The notes under the pieces are model-generated. The model was not told the origin of the DNA. It worked only from the letters and a program-made list of their open reading frames with translations, and ran no database searches. This document shows positions 22,201 to 32,899 of a stretch of 64,000 bases of DNA, piece after piece. Source of the stretch: Trifolium pratense (taxonomy: Eukaryota > Streptophyta > Magnoliopsida > Fabales > Fabaceae); assembly GCF_020283565.1 (NCBI RefSeq), contig NC_060059.1:29275838-29339837 (forward strand). Direction: 5' to 3'. How positions within the stretch are numbered: position 1 is the stretch's first letter; the number at the start of each line of letters is the position of its first letter. The position numbers were made by a program, and so were the translations under genes.

Positions 22201-24419
22201 TAATTTTAAGCACCAGGGCTAGGTTGTATATACCCTTAATTCATAGAAAGGGTAATGGGTCTGTTATTCATGCAGTGGAGTTTAATGTGTTAAATAATTA
22301 ACAATCTATATTTATTTATACAGTCAAGGGCTCCGAGGGAAAATAGACAGCCCCATTCACGACCACATCAAAATCCTTCAAATAGGAGGAGAACTATGCC
22401 TCAAGTTACTCTCTCTAATAGAACCTCACAGTTGAGGAGTCGCATGACAACTCGATCGTCAAGGCCTACCATGCCATCTAGAGGAAGAGGAAGAGGACGA
22501 GGACGAGGAAGACTCCCCCGGTTTCCTCTAGATATGGACCTAGACATGGTATTCTCTTACCCTTTCATTTTGCCCATCATATTATTTTACATGTTTGTCC
22601 CTGCAAATTTGTTTTTCAATAACCTCTATGTTCTTATAATCAGCTAATTAAATGGCAAGAATTTTTATCAAATGTCGACATAGATTATTCTCTCTTAAGA
22701 TACACTTCTATTTTTATGTACATCAGAATATAGTTTTAAGTTACCAATGTCATCTATCTCTCTTGCGCAGAGACTTGATATATTGGAAGCATTAGAAGAT
22801 GCAGTAGGGGATTTTAATGATATGGGAATGGGAGATGACATCCTTAATGCTCATCGTGATTTCAATGAGTAAGTTTTTAGTGAATAATTTATGCACATAA
22901 ATCATGTTCCATATTCTTGTGTAGAATTACAATTGACAACCAACAGATTTTGCTCATTGCATCATTAACAAGGTGGTCTCTAACTCTTGTAATTGGTGGG
23001 TAGGAGTATGTCACTCTCATTTAAGATATACATTTTGAATCATCATTCTTTGTTTATGTTAGAATATATGAAATATCTCATTATTTCTTAATATTATTAT
23101 ATTTATAGCATATCTTTAATTATCTGATTGGATTAGTTTCTTATCTTAGATATACCTGAAGATTAGTTTTCATCTCACTTAGTTATTATTAATAATTTGT
23201 TTCTTTAATTGATTAGGAGTCTTGTATCTCTATAAATAGCGGTTAGTGCTTGGTCTTTTGTATCGAGTCATCATCAATTATTACACCATATATTCAAGTC
23301 CTTATTATTTCTCTTCTCCTTGTATCTAAAATCCAATAACTTCAACATTTTCTATTTGTATGTTGATGGAAAACTGTATATATGACATGTCTGACAGCTT
23401 AGAAACAAATATATTTTCATTTAGGCTGAGAACCAACTTATCACTTTTCTGCTGTATGATTGTAAAAATGATAGATGGATCAACCAGGCAGATGTTTCTC
23501 TTGTAACATTTTGGTTTGGTTTATTATTTTGTTACACTATTCTCTACCAAAATTATGACAAGTTTATTTTAGTCTAACTTCTTACGTTTCATTCCTACAA
23601 CTTTGAGGGTATGCACTATGCACTTTGCAACATAGAAGTTGTCCCTCCATTTTTATAGTTGTTGCACTGGGGGGGCATTAAAAAAAAGATATATGCAGGG
23701 ATGTGGCGGGGAGGCATAGTTGACCCAGTATGGGATATATGTATATTTTTTATATCTGGATTTATTTATTTATTTTTAAAAAAGATATCTTGGTTTTCTT
23801 GTAATGTTCTTGTGTATGGTAGCTTCACAGTGGTTGTATATGGAAAGCTCTGCTTGGCTTTATTCTGTTTTGTTTTTTAAAAGTACAACATCAGAAATTC
23901 ATGTCTTCCTCGTGCCGTCATGCAGAGATGATTATGAAATGTTATTGGCCCTTGATGACCACAATCACCAGCATACTGGTGCATCTACCAATCTGATCAA
24001 TAGCTTGCCACAGTCTACTGTCCAGGTAATTCATCGGCCGACTCCCCCTCTACTCTTTTTAGAACCTTTCATCTTCTGTTGTCAGTTTTTTGGTTTTTGG
24101 ACATAGAACCAGCTGATTAGGAAAATAAATGTTTAATGTTGTGTGGTTCAACACTAATTAATGTTTGTTAATTTGCCACAGACTGACAACTTCACAGAGG
24201 ATTGTGCCGTATGTCTTGAGACCCCTGTCAGGGGAGACATTATTCGCCACCTTCCTTGTTTGCATAAATTTCACAAAGACGTAAGACTATTAAAATAATC
24301 TATTTATTTGAAGAAATTGTCAGAATGCTAATGTGTATTAACCTCCATTATGGCAGTGTATTGATCCTTGGCTTGGTAGGAAAAGGTCGTGCCCGGTGTG
24401 CAAGTCATCTCTCACCTAA
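19298..24419 (+). CDS. RING-H2 zinc-finger protein, probable E3 ubiquitin ligase
   Basis: Eight coding exons give 717 residues: 19298-20226, 21022-21577, 21679-21762, 22324-22548, 22771-22868, 23926-24025, 24182-24280 and 24357-24419. All junctions are GT-AG and the frame is kept. The first 460 residues are polar and low in order. About residues 465-510 carry two related acidic helices (MLARELQEQ and HIARELQDE). An [12 protein letters not shown] tract lies near 575. The C-terminal RING-H2 has ligands C672, C675, C690, H692, H695, C698, C709 and C712 (C3H2C3), followed by only five residues. Such fingers recruit E2 enzymes, so ubiquitin ligase activity is the expected role; the substrate is unknown. 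The RGR tract may bind nucleic acid or act as a nuclear signal (inference). The gene appears intact. Confidence 0.88.
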
Positions 24420-26405
24420 TCCTGCGTGGAATTTAAATAGTTAATTTATCGTGCTGAAGTGTGTTATCTCAGCTGTCTCATTTTATCTCTCAAAGGGTAA
24501 AGAAAAGCATGAACAGTTTGTTTATGCATGGAAGTTGTAATTGTAACAAAGGCACACTTCCTTTTTAGTGTCCTATTTTCTGTCATAGATATCTAAAAGT
24601 GAATAGCAAGGCGTAGAAAATCTGCAAGTTGATAGCTTTTTTTGGTGCTGATATACTTTGAACTATGGTTAGTTCCGGGATCACATTTTAGGATAACTAT
24701 TCTGAATTGAAGCCCTGCTGCTGGTTGTAATGGAGCCTTCAAGTCAGTGGCAAATACCAAAGGCTGTATTATTTCATAAGTCAGATGTGTTACAACTTGA
24801 TGGAAACACAGTTTTTGGTGGTTATTGGATTGAAAATGAATTTATTAAGAGTTCAAGGTAAAATTTATTAAGAGTCCAAGGTAAACTTTTACTGAATTTG
24901 TCAAAAAAAATAATTCAAACTATATGATTTAAGTTTAATTCAAATCTTCAACAGAATATAAGGTAATATATTGAAATAGTGTAAAGAATACATAGGCTGT
25001 AAGATAATATATTGAAATATTTTTCTGTGTACTAAAATTCAGATGTGCTATTAAGTAAAGAAGTGTGGTTTTATCTACTTTCCAATTTAATGGAATATTC
25101 AACTTTTGTTTCTGTCGAGTTGAATAACTCAATAACCATCTAATAAATTCTTGTCAAAAAATAATAATAACCTTGTGGTAACTAAGGTTTTTGGATAATA
25201 ACCTTGCTTAACTTGGTTATTCAATTTAATAGATTATAAAACTTTTTAATCCGCGATTCACATTTAATATGATATTTTTTGTCAAAGTGACGTTTATTTT
25301 GAGTTAGTGATAAGTCGGATAATTTTTCTTCAAAAAAAAAGTCGGATAATCAGTCTATTAATTGATAAAATTAACCATGTAGTAAGTAGTTAATTTCAAT
25401 AGTTAGTAAAATTTATAGATTATATAAAATGATAAAATTAACTTTGTGGTAAAATCATATATATTTTTTTAAATTCACTATTGATAATATATTTTTAATT
25501 TACATTCACTATTGATAATATGTTTTTAATTTTTAATTTAATATCACTAATATATTTGCTTTAATTTATTATTTTTATATTTTAATTTTCTATAAAGATA
25601 AATGGGTAAATTATTTTTTTTATCTTATCTTGCTTCTCTCTAATACCGGTGAGCTTAGTTCAATTGACATGCATATTGTATTATACATGCAGGGAATCAG
25701 AGTTCGAACTTCGATCATATCACTTATTTACTTTAAATGTGAATGTAGCCTCAACAAATACTGAATGTTAGAACGATAAAAGTAATATGGTCTAAGATTA
25801 AATTATTATATCATGTAGCCTCAACAAATACTGAATTCATGCTCATCCAAAATATGATAATTTATTCTACCCTGTTTATTATCCTAACCACCAAAAATGC
25901 ACTTTTATTTAAATATCTCAATGAATTAGTAGTAAGAGTTTAACTTTGTAAATTGGAGGGACAAAGTTTAAATTACATATATGATAATTGTAAAATAATT
26001 TTTTATTTTTTGTTACCATCATATTGGTACGAAGACCCTTACCATTTAGACCAATTCATTGTTGATAAAATAATTATTATTTTCACTCATTATATAATTA
26101 CAGTGCCACATTTTTTTATAAAAAAAAAATACATTCTATCTCATTTTATTTTGATAATAATAATAATAATAGTAATAATAATAACAATAACAATAACAAT
26201 TAGATATAGAATCATATCCTATCTCGTTAGTTGATATTTAGATATAGAATTATTTTGACATATTTTTGTGGGTCTTATTTATTTGGACATTTTTATTATT
26301 AATTAGATAAAAAGTAGCCTGAAAAAGAAAAGTAGCCGTTGTGGGTCTTTTGGGCCAAATAAGTCCAATTAAGATAAAAGCCTACTAATTATCCCATTGT
26401 CTGTG
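24420..26405. other. RING gene 3' region and AT-rich intergenic sequence
   Basis: The first few hundred bases are probably 3'UTR. A small tandem duplication (tttattaagagt) lies near 24840-24880. A SINE-like segment with cttagttcaattg and gagttcgaact occupies about 25650-25780. A TAA/CAA-type microsatellite is at 26155-26200. No gene is supported. Confidence 0.45.
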
Positions 26406-26415
26406 TATATATAAG
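26406..26415 (+). promoter_or_regulatory. TATA box
   Basis: tatatataag sits 30-odd bases before a CT-rich, leader-like segment that includes accaaaaccctag, a common plant 5'UTR composition. It supports a transcript running into the small frame at 26590. Confidence 0.45.
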
Positions 26416-26589
26416 CATGTACCAGTAGTAAGTAAACTTACAATTAACAAAAGTTGCGTCTCTCTCTCCAACCACCAAAACCCTAGTTCATCAAACATAA
26501 AATTTTCAAGAAAAAGAGAAAATTGGTTTCCATTTCTATTGCTGCAACAAAGATTATCTTCAAGTCAAACTATCTCCACTCGGAGACAG

Positions 26590-26769
26590 ATGACGACAAA
26601 GGGTTTTCAATATCAAAGTTTCAGAGAAAAGGGTCGGGTCTATCAATATCAAAGTCTCAGAGAAAAGGCTCGGCTCGATATCGATAAAATTCGAAACACT
26701 GCTCGTTTCGAAGCAAACAGTGAGGCAATGCGGGACTTTCAGAAACTCATTGGAGTATGTTCCAAGTAA
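26590..26769 (+). CDS. Small hypothetical protein with an internal tandem repeat
   Basis: From ATG 26590 the frame gives 59 residues (MTTKGFQYQSFREKG... to ...LIGVCSK). Upstream the frame is open without ATG to about 26500, so the true start could differ or the N-terminus may be lost. The protein contains an immediate tandem duplication, FQYQSFREKGR then YQYQSLREKAR, followed by a charged helix. A TATA box and leader-like sequence precede it. I do not recognise the family. It may be a short real gene or a fragment of a longer one. Confidence 0.4.
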   Translation: MTTKGFQYQSFREKGRVYQYQSLREKARLDIDKIRNTARFEANSEAMRDFQKLIGVCSK

Positions 26770-27679
26770 TCGATGATCATGCATGTGCAGTGTATACTGT
26801 AATGTGGCACACTCTTTGTGCCCACATACTTACTTGTTATATAAATTTCTTTTGTACTTATTGACTGATTATTATGAACAAATGGTTGAAATTACTAAAG
26901 TTTTATTGTTATTGGTGTACTACTGTATTGGGTTTATGCATTTTTGTCTCAAGTTATTTACTTTAATTTAATTTAGGTCATTCTGCTACTTAATGTCGAT
27001 CAACACCAAAGTCAATTAGAATATGACTATATTTATATTATTGATTTTATTTATATTTTAAATAAAAAATTACTCTTTTAAAAATTGCATTTTTTTTAAT
27101 GGAAAACATATTAATTTTATAAAATTTATTTCACCTTTAAAAGGCCTCTTTATTTTTGCTTCAAAAACAAAAGGCATCTATGTACCCAAAAAAAAAGCCT
27201 CTTTATTCGATTCGCCCCGGACCTCCAAATATATTGAAACGGCCCTGGGTATCAATGTATTCCGTAAATTTGCACAATTGTTTTTTATTTTTACGAGTGT
27301 ATGCAAAAAATGATGAAAGAAAATAAAAGAGAAAAATTCAAAAGAAAATATGAAAAAAAAAAAAAAGATCAAAGAAATTATGCATATAGTATTACATGAA
27401 AAATTAGTAGAAGAATGAGTTCTAATATATTATGGTGTTATGCATATAATAATTGGTTGTGTGTATTTTTAGTGATGAATATGCATGCATGACTCTGAGA
27501 GTCGTATTTAATACATGAGAATGGGAAAATATGATTTAATAATATTTTAATTTTCTTTTAATTTAAACTTCATAATTGGTTGGTGGTCTCATGCATGCAT
27601 GTAATCGATTGGTGTTATTTTTGGTGAATGATATATGTATGACTTCAAAAGTCTATTTTTTTTTTGGTCTAGTCAAAGG
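26770..27679. other. AT-rich intergenic sequence
   Basis: A/T homopolymer runs occur near 27350 and 27655, and a repeated catgcatg near 27485 and 27590. No gene is supported. Confidence 0.5.
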
Positions 27680-28158
27680 TCATCAGTTGGTAACCTATTG
27701 TGAAACAATCTCCAAACAATGAAAGATTTTGAAGGAGGGATCGCAACATTCCAAATAGATTTTGCCCAACTGATATTAGGACCAATTGGAGCAAAATGTA
27801 AATAAGCATCTTTCAAAGTGATCTCTCCAGAATCTGTGTGCATCCAAATTAACCTGTCCATCTTATCATCTAATGGAATAATGACCGGATTTAGGTGATT
27901 TGGGAAAAAGATTTTGTAGTTCCATAGGAATATTCCAATGATTATTAGTCCTAATATCAGCAACCGTTGACTGCAAATGTCTATGCAAATGTTGAGGAAT
28001 GTGAAGCAAATCAACAAGAGTTATACCACTCCAATTATGCTACCAAAAATTGATGTTTCTTCTATTACCAAGAAGCCAAGTTGTGTTCTCCAAAATAGTA
28101 TTGGCTTGATCCTTGATGCCACTCCATATTGAAGAAAACACATGATGATTAATGAAAT
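27680..28158 (-). pseudogene. Old LINE remnant, C-terminal pol region (left part)
   Basis: On the minus strand, broken frames encode the segment after reverse transcriptase in plant L1-type LINEs: motifs such as SSIWSGIK, TWLLGNRRNINFW and, after a frameshift, SWAKSIWNVAIPPSKSFIVWRLFHNRLPTDDL (the zinc-binding RT-associated region). Stops and frameshifts show that it is dead. The reading continues at 35852-35920 if the Copia element and one TSD copy are removed, so the Copia inserted into this LINE. Confidence 0.8.
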
Positions 28159-28553
28159 TGTTAGAAATTGATGTTCTTCTTAAGCCCATATCCATTGTGA
28201 TCCAAGCTCATCCATTGTAGGATCTATCCATAGCATTTTGTATGTGATACACTTGGCTTATTGCAAGTATCACACTTGTATTATTGCATGTAGTTTCCCT
28301 TACCACTTGTATAGATGCATGTACTTCCTTTACCACTTGTTATGTTGCATGTATTTCTCTTGACACTTGTCTTCATGCATGTAAGCTAAGTAGTTGCTCC
28401 TTCTACTATAAATAGGAGTTCACAATGTACCTTGTATCATCCAACAATTAGCAACATAACATCTTCCTCCAAAACTTTATTGTCTTTCTAGTTTTCTAGT
28501 TTCTCTAACCTTCTTCTCCACCACTTTACAATAGCCTTTGTTTTTTCTTACAT
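28159..28553 (+). repeat. 5' LTR of the Copia element
   Basis: It starts TGTTAG and ends TTACA immediately before the primer-binding site. It contains tandem-like phrases (taccacttgt with gcatgta) and a TATA-like ctataaatagg near 28409. Confidence 0.92.
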
Positions 28554-28641
28554 GGTATCAAGAGCTTCATTGATCTTAACGGGTCTGTGAGGAAACAAAA
28601 CCAGCAAGAAAACATTCGTAAAAAACCTCTATACACCATAA

Positions 28642-31600
28642 ATGGCTTCCAACAATAGTTCTTTACCTCCACCTCCTATGTTTGTAGGAGAAAACTATCA
28701 TTTGTGGGCTGCAAAAATGAAAACTTATTTGAGAGCTCAAAGTTTATGGGATGTTGTGGAAAATGGAAGCACCCCACCGGTTCTTCCAAATAACCCAACA
28801 GTAGCTCAAATAAGAAATCACAATGAGGAAGTGGCAAAAGAAGGAAGAGCACTTGCCATAATACATGCAGCTCTACATGATGATATATTTATCAAGATCT
28901 TGAATCTTGAGACCGCAAAAGAAGCTTGGGACAAGCTGAAGGAAGAGTTCCAAGGGAGTGAAAGAACAAAGAAGATGCAAGTGTTGAACTTGAGAAGAGA
29001 GTTTGAAGCACTAAAAATGAAAGAAACCGAAACTGTTAGAGAATTTTATGACAGAATTTCCAAGGTGGTTTCACAAATCAGATTGCTGGGAGAGGATCTC
29101 AGTGATCAAAGAGTTGTGGAAAAAATTTTAGTGTGTCTTCCAGAGAGGTTTGAAGTAAAAATATCCTCTCTCGAAGAAACTAAGGACTTTTCTCAATTCA
29201 CACTTGCAGAGCTTGTTAATGCTTTGCAAGCTACTGAGCAGAGAAGATCTTTAAGGTTGGAAGAAAATGTTGAAGGTGCTTTTGTGGCAAACACCAAAGG
29301 CAAAAATCAAAGCTACAATAGTTTTGGGAAAAAACCTTTTGGTGAGAAGAAAGGGAAAGGAAAAAAGGAGGATGTCAACAACAAAGGAGAGAGCTGGAAA
29401 AAGAAGTTTCCAACTTGTCAACATTGCAAAAAAGATACTCATTTAGAAAAGCATTGTTGGTATAGACCAGATGTTAAATGCAGAGCCTGCAATCAACTTG
29501 GTCATGTGGAGAAGGTTTGCAAAAACAAAGCAAACCAGTAGAGACAACAAGCCCAAGTTGTCGAACACCACCAACAAGAGGAGCAATTATTCATGGCTTC
29601 TTGCTATTCATCCGGAAGTAGCAAAGAAACATGGCTAATAGATAGCGGGTGCACCAATCACATGACTCATAATGTTGGCATTTTTAAGGAACTTGATAAG
29701 TCCTTCTTCTCTAAAGTTACTATCGGCAATGGAGAACATGTTGATGTCAAAGGAAAAGGTGTTGTAGCTGTTGAAACTCCCTCATGTATCAAATATATCT
29801 CCGATGTTTTATTTGTACCTGAAATAAATCAAAGTCTTTTAAGTGTGGGGCAAATGATGGAGAAGAACTATTCATTGCATTTCAAAGACAAGAGATGCAC
29901 TATTCTAGATCCTGCCGGATCTATGTTAATGACTGTTGAAATGAGGGGTAAAAGTTTTCCAATAGAGTGGAAACAAACAACCATGCATGCTTTTCCAAGT
30001 AGTGTTAATGATTCCTCCTTGTGGCATAAAAGGTTGGGTCATTTTAGTTACTCAACCTTGAAACAAATGAGTTCTCATGATTTGGTTGAAAATTTACCAA
30101 TCATCGAAGATGTTGTTGACATGTGTGATGTATGTCAATATGGAAAACAAAGTAGATTGCCATTTCCCGCTGCGTCAACCTGGAGAGCTTCTGAAAAGTT
30201 ACAGCTGATACACACTTATGTGTGTGGTCCGATGCCAACGACATCTTTAAATGACAGCAAGTATTTTCTGCTATTTATAGATGATTTTACGAGGATGATC
30301 TGGGTATTTTTTCTTAAGCAGAAGTCAGATGTGTTTCCTGCATTTCAGAGTTTCAAACTTATGGTTGAAAAAGAGACTGATTGTCAGATTAAAAAGCTCA
30401 GATCTGATAATGGTACTGAGTATACATCAGGGGAATTTAAAACCTTTTGTGAGCAAGCCGGAATTCAACATCAATTTACTGTTCCTTACACTCCTCAACA
30501 AAATGGAGTGAGCGAAAGGAAGAACAGGACCATCATGGAGATGGCCCGATGTTTGCTCTTTGAGAAAGGTATTCCTAAAACTTTTTGGGCTGAGGCCGTA
30601 AACACCTCAGTTTACTTGTTGAATTTGTTGCCTACCAAAGCCTTGAAGGGAAAAACACCCTTTGAAGCATGGTATGAAAAAAAGCCATCTGTTGAACATT
30701 TAAGAATATTTGGATGCGTGTGTTATGTTCACGTTCCAAGTGTGAAAAGAGATAAATTGGAAACCAAATCTGTGGTTGGTATCTTTTTGGGGTATAGTAG
30801 TAACTCCAAAGGGTATCGAATTTATAATTTGGAGACCAAAAAAATTCTGGTTAGCAGAGATGTGAAGTTTGATGAGTTCTCTAAATGGAATTGGGAGAAA
30901 AGTCAAGCAGAAGGTTCAAGTAAGGTATTGCCTGCTGAAGATAGTTTCGAAGATGAAAATTCAAACTATGATAGTGATGATGATTTTCCAATCCGAGGTA
31001 TTAGAACCTTGGATGATATTTATGCAAGGTGCAATATAGCTACATTAGAGCCTACACAGTATGTTGAAGCTGCTAATGTTGAAGGATGGAAAGTTGCCAT
31101 GCAGGAGGAGATGAAGATGATAGAGAAAAATCAAACTTGGCAGCTTGTAGACAAACCAGAAAATCAAAAGGTTATTGGTGTTAAGTGGGTTTATAGAACC
31201 AAACTCAATCCTGATGGTTCTATAAATAAACTTAAGGCCAGATTGGTGGTAAAAGGTTATTTTCAACAACATGGTGTTGATTTTTCAGACACTTTTGCAC
31301 CTGTTGCAAGACATGATACAATTAGGCTGTTGGTTGCCTTAGCAGCGAAATTGGGCTGGAAAATTTATCATTTTGATGTTAAATCAGCTTTTTTAAATGG
31401 GTTGCTTGATGAAGACATTTATGTCGACTAACCTGAAGGTTTTAAGGTTGCAGGAAGTGAAAATAAAGTTTACAAGCTTCACAAAGCCCTCTATGGCTTA
31501 AAACAAGCACCAAGAGCATGGTATAGCAGAATTGATGGCTATCTCTTGCAAAGTGGTTTTAAAAGAAGTGAAAATGAAGCTACTTTGTATGTTAAGTGGT

Positions 31601-32592
31601 CGAAGAATGAAGTAAAGCTAATAGTGTCCCTGTATGTTGATGATTTGTTGGTTATAGGGAATGAATCCAATTCTCTAAGTCAATTCAAGCAAGCTATGGA
31701 GAATGAATTTGAGATGACAGATTTGGGTGAAATGAAATATTTTCTTGGAATGGAGATTTTTCAGTCAAGTGTTGGAATCTTCATTTCACAAAAGAAATAT
31801 GCTTTGGAGGTATTAAAGAAGTTTCATATGGATAAGTGCAAGCCTGTATCCACACCTCTGGTTGTGAATGAAAAATTATCAAAGGATGATGGTGATAATA
31901 GTGCAGATGCTTCTATTTATAGAAGTATAATTGGAAGTTTGTTGTATCTTTCAGCAACAAGACCTGATATAATGTTTGCTGCTAGCTTACTTTCCAGGTT
32001 CATGCATTCTCCAAGTCAAGTTCATCTTGGTGCAGCTAAGAGAGTTTTGAGGTATATAAAGGGTACAACTGATTATGGTTTGCATTTCTTGAAAAATGAA
32101 AGTGGAGACCTCCAAGGATATACAGATAGTGACTGGGCTGGAAGTGTAGATGATGCGAAAAGTACCTCTGGTTATGTTTTCTCATTTGGCAGTGCTGTGT
32201 TCTCATGGAATTCAAAGAAGCAAGAAGTGGTCGCCCAATCATCAGCTGAAGCTGAGTATATTTCTGCTGCAGCAACAAATTAAACTATTTGGCTAAGGAA
32301 AATTTTATCAGATGTGGGACAATTTCAAAGCAAAGCTACTGTCATATGGGTGGATAACAAATCTGCTATTGCCATAGCAAAGAATCCAGTCCAACATGGA
32401 AGAACCAAACATATCAAGGTTAAATATCATGCTATTAGAGAAGCTGAAAAGTCAAAGGAAATCAGTTTGAAGCATTGCAATTCAGAAAATCAAATTGCAG
32501 ATATAATGACTAAAGCTCTTTCTAAGGGAAAGTTTGAAGAGTTGAGGTCAATGCTTGGAGTATTCAAGAAAAACATCAAGGAGGAGTGTTAG
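28642..32592 (+). pseudogene. Copia gag-pol polyprotein with three in-frame stops
   Basis: One continuous frame of 1317 codons is broken only by stops at 29539-29541 (TAG), 31429-31431 (TAA) and 32281-32283 (TAA). Gag (first 299 residues) ends in a CCHC knuckle (CRACNQLGHVEKVC). The protease has LIDSGCTNHM (about 29638). Integrase has the HHCC region (WHKRLGHF, CDVCQYGK) and D-D-E core (FIDDF, SDNGTEY, NGVSERKN). RT has SLYVDDLLV. RNase H has YTDSDWAG and AEAEY, and the product ends in KEEC with its stop inside the 3' LTR. There are no frameshifts. The first stop separates gag from pol; natural readthrough there cannot be excluded, but the other two fall inside conserved RT and RNase H and inactivate the copy. 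Confidence 0.92.
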
Positions 32593-32899
32593 AAATTGAT
32601 GTTCTTCTTAAGCCCATATCCATTGTGATCCAAGCCCATCCATTGTAGGATCCATCCATAGCATTTTGTATGTGATACACTTGGCTTATTGCAAGTATCA
32701 CACTTGTATTATTGCATGTAGTTTCCCTTACCACTTGTATAGATGCATGTACTTCCTTTACCACTTGTTATGTTGCATGTATTTCTCTTGACACTTGTCT
32801 TCATGCATGTAAGCTAAGTAGTTGTTCCTTCTACTATAAATAGGAGTTCACAATGTACCTTGTATCATCCAACAATTAACAACATAACATCTTCCTCCA
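32587..32899 (+). repeat. 3' LTR of the Copia element, left part
   Basis: It aligns with 28159-28470 of the 5' LTR. It is interrupted at 32899 by a LINE insertion, whose target duplication catcttcctcca is 32888-32899. Confidence 0.92.

Noticed and set aside
29539..29541. Programmed stop readthrough between gag and pol in the Copia
   Set aside because: Possible in principle, but two further stops in conserved RT and RNase H make random decay the simpler explanation.
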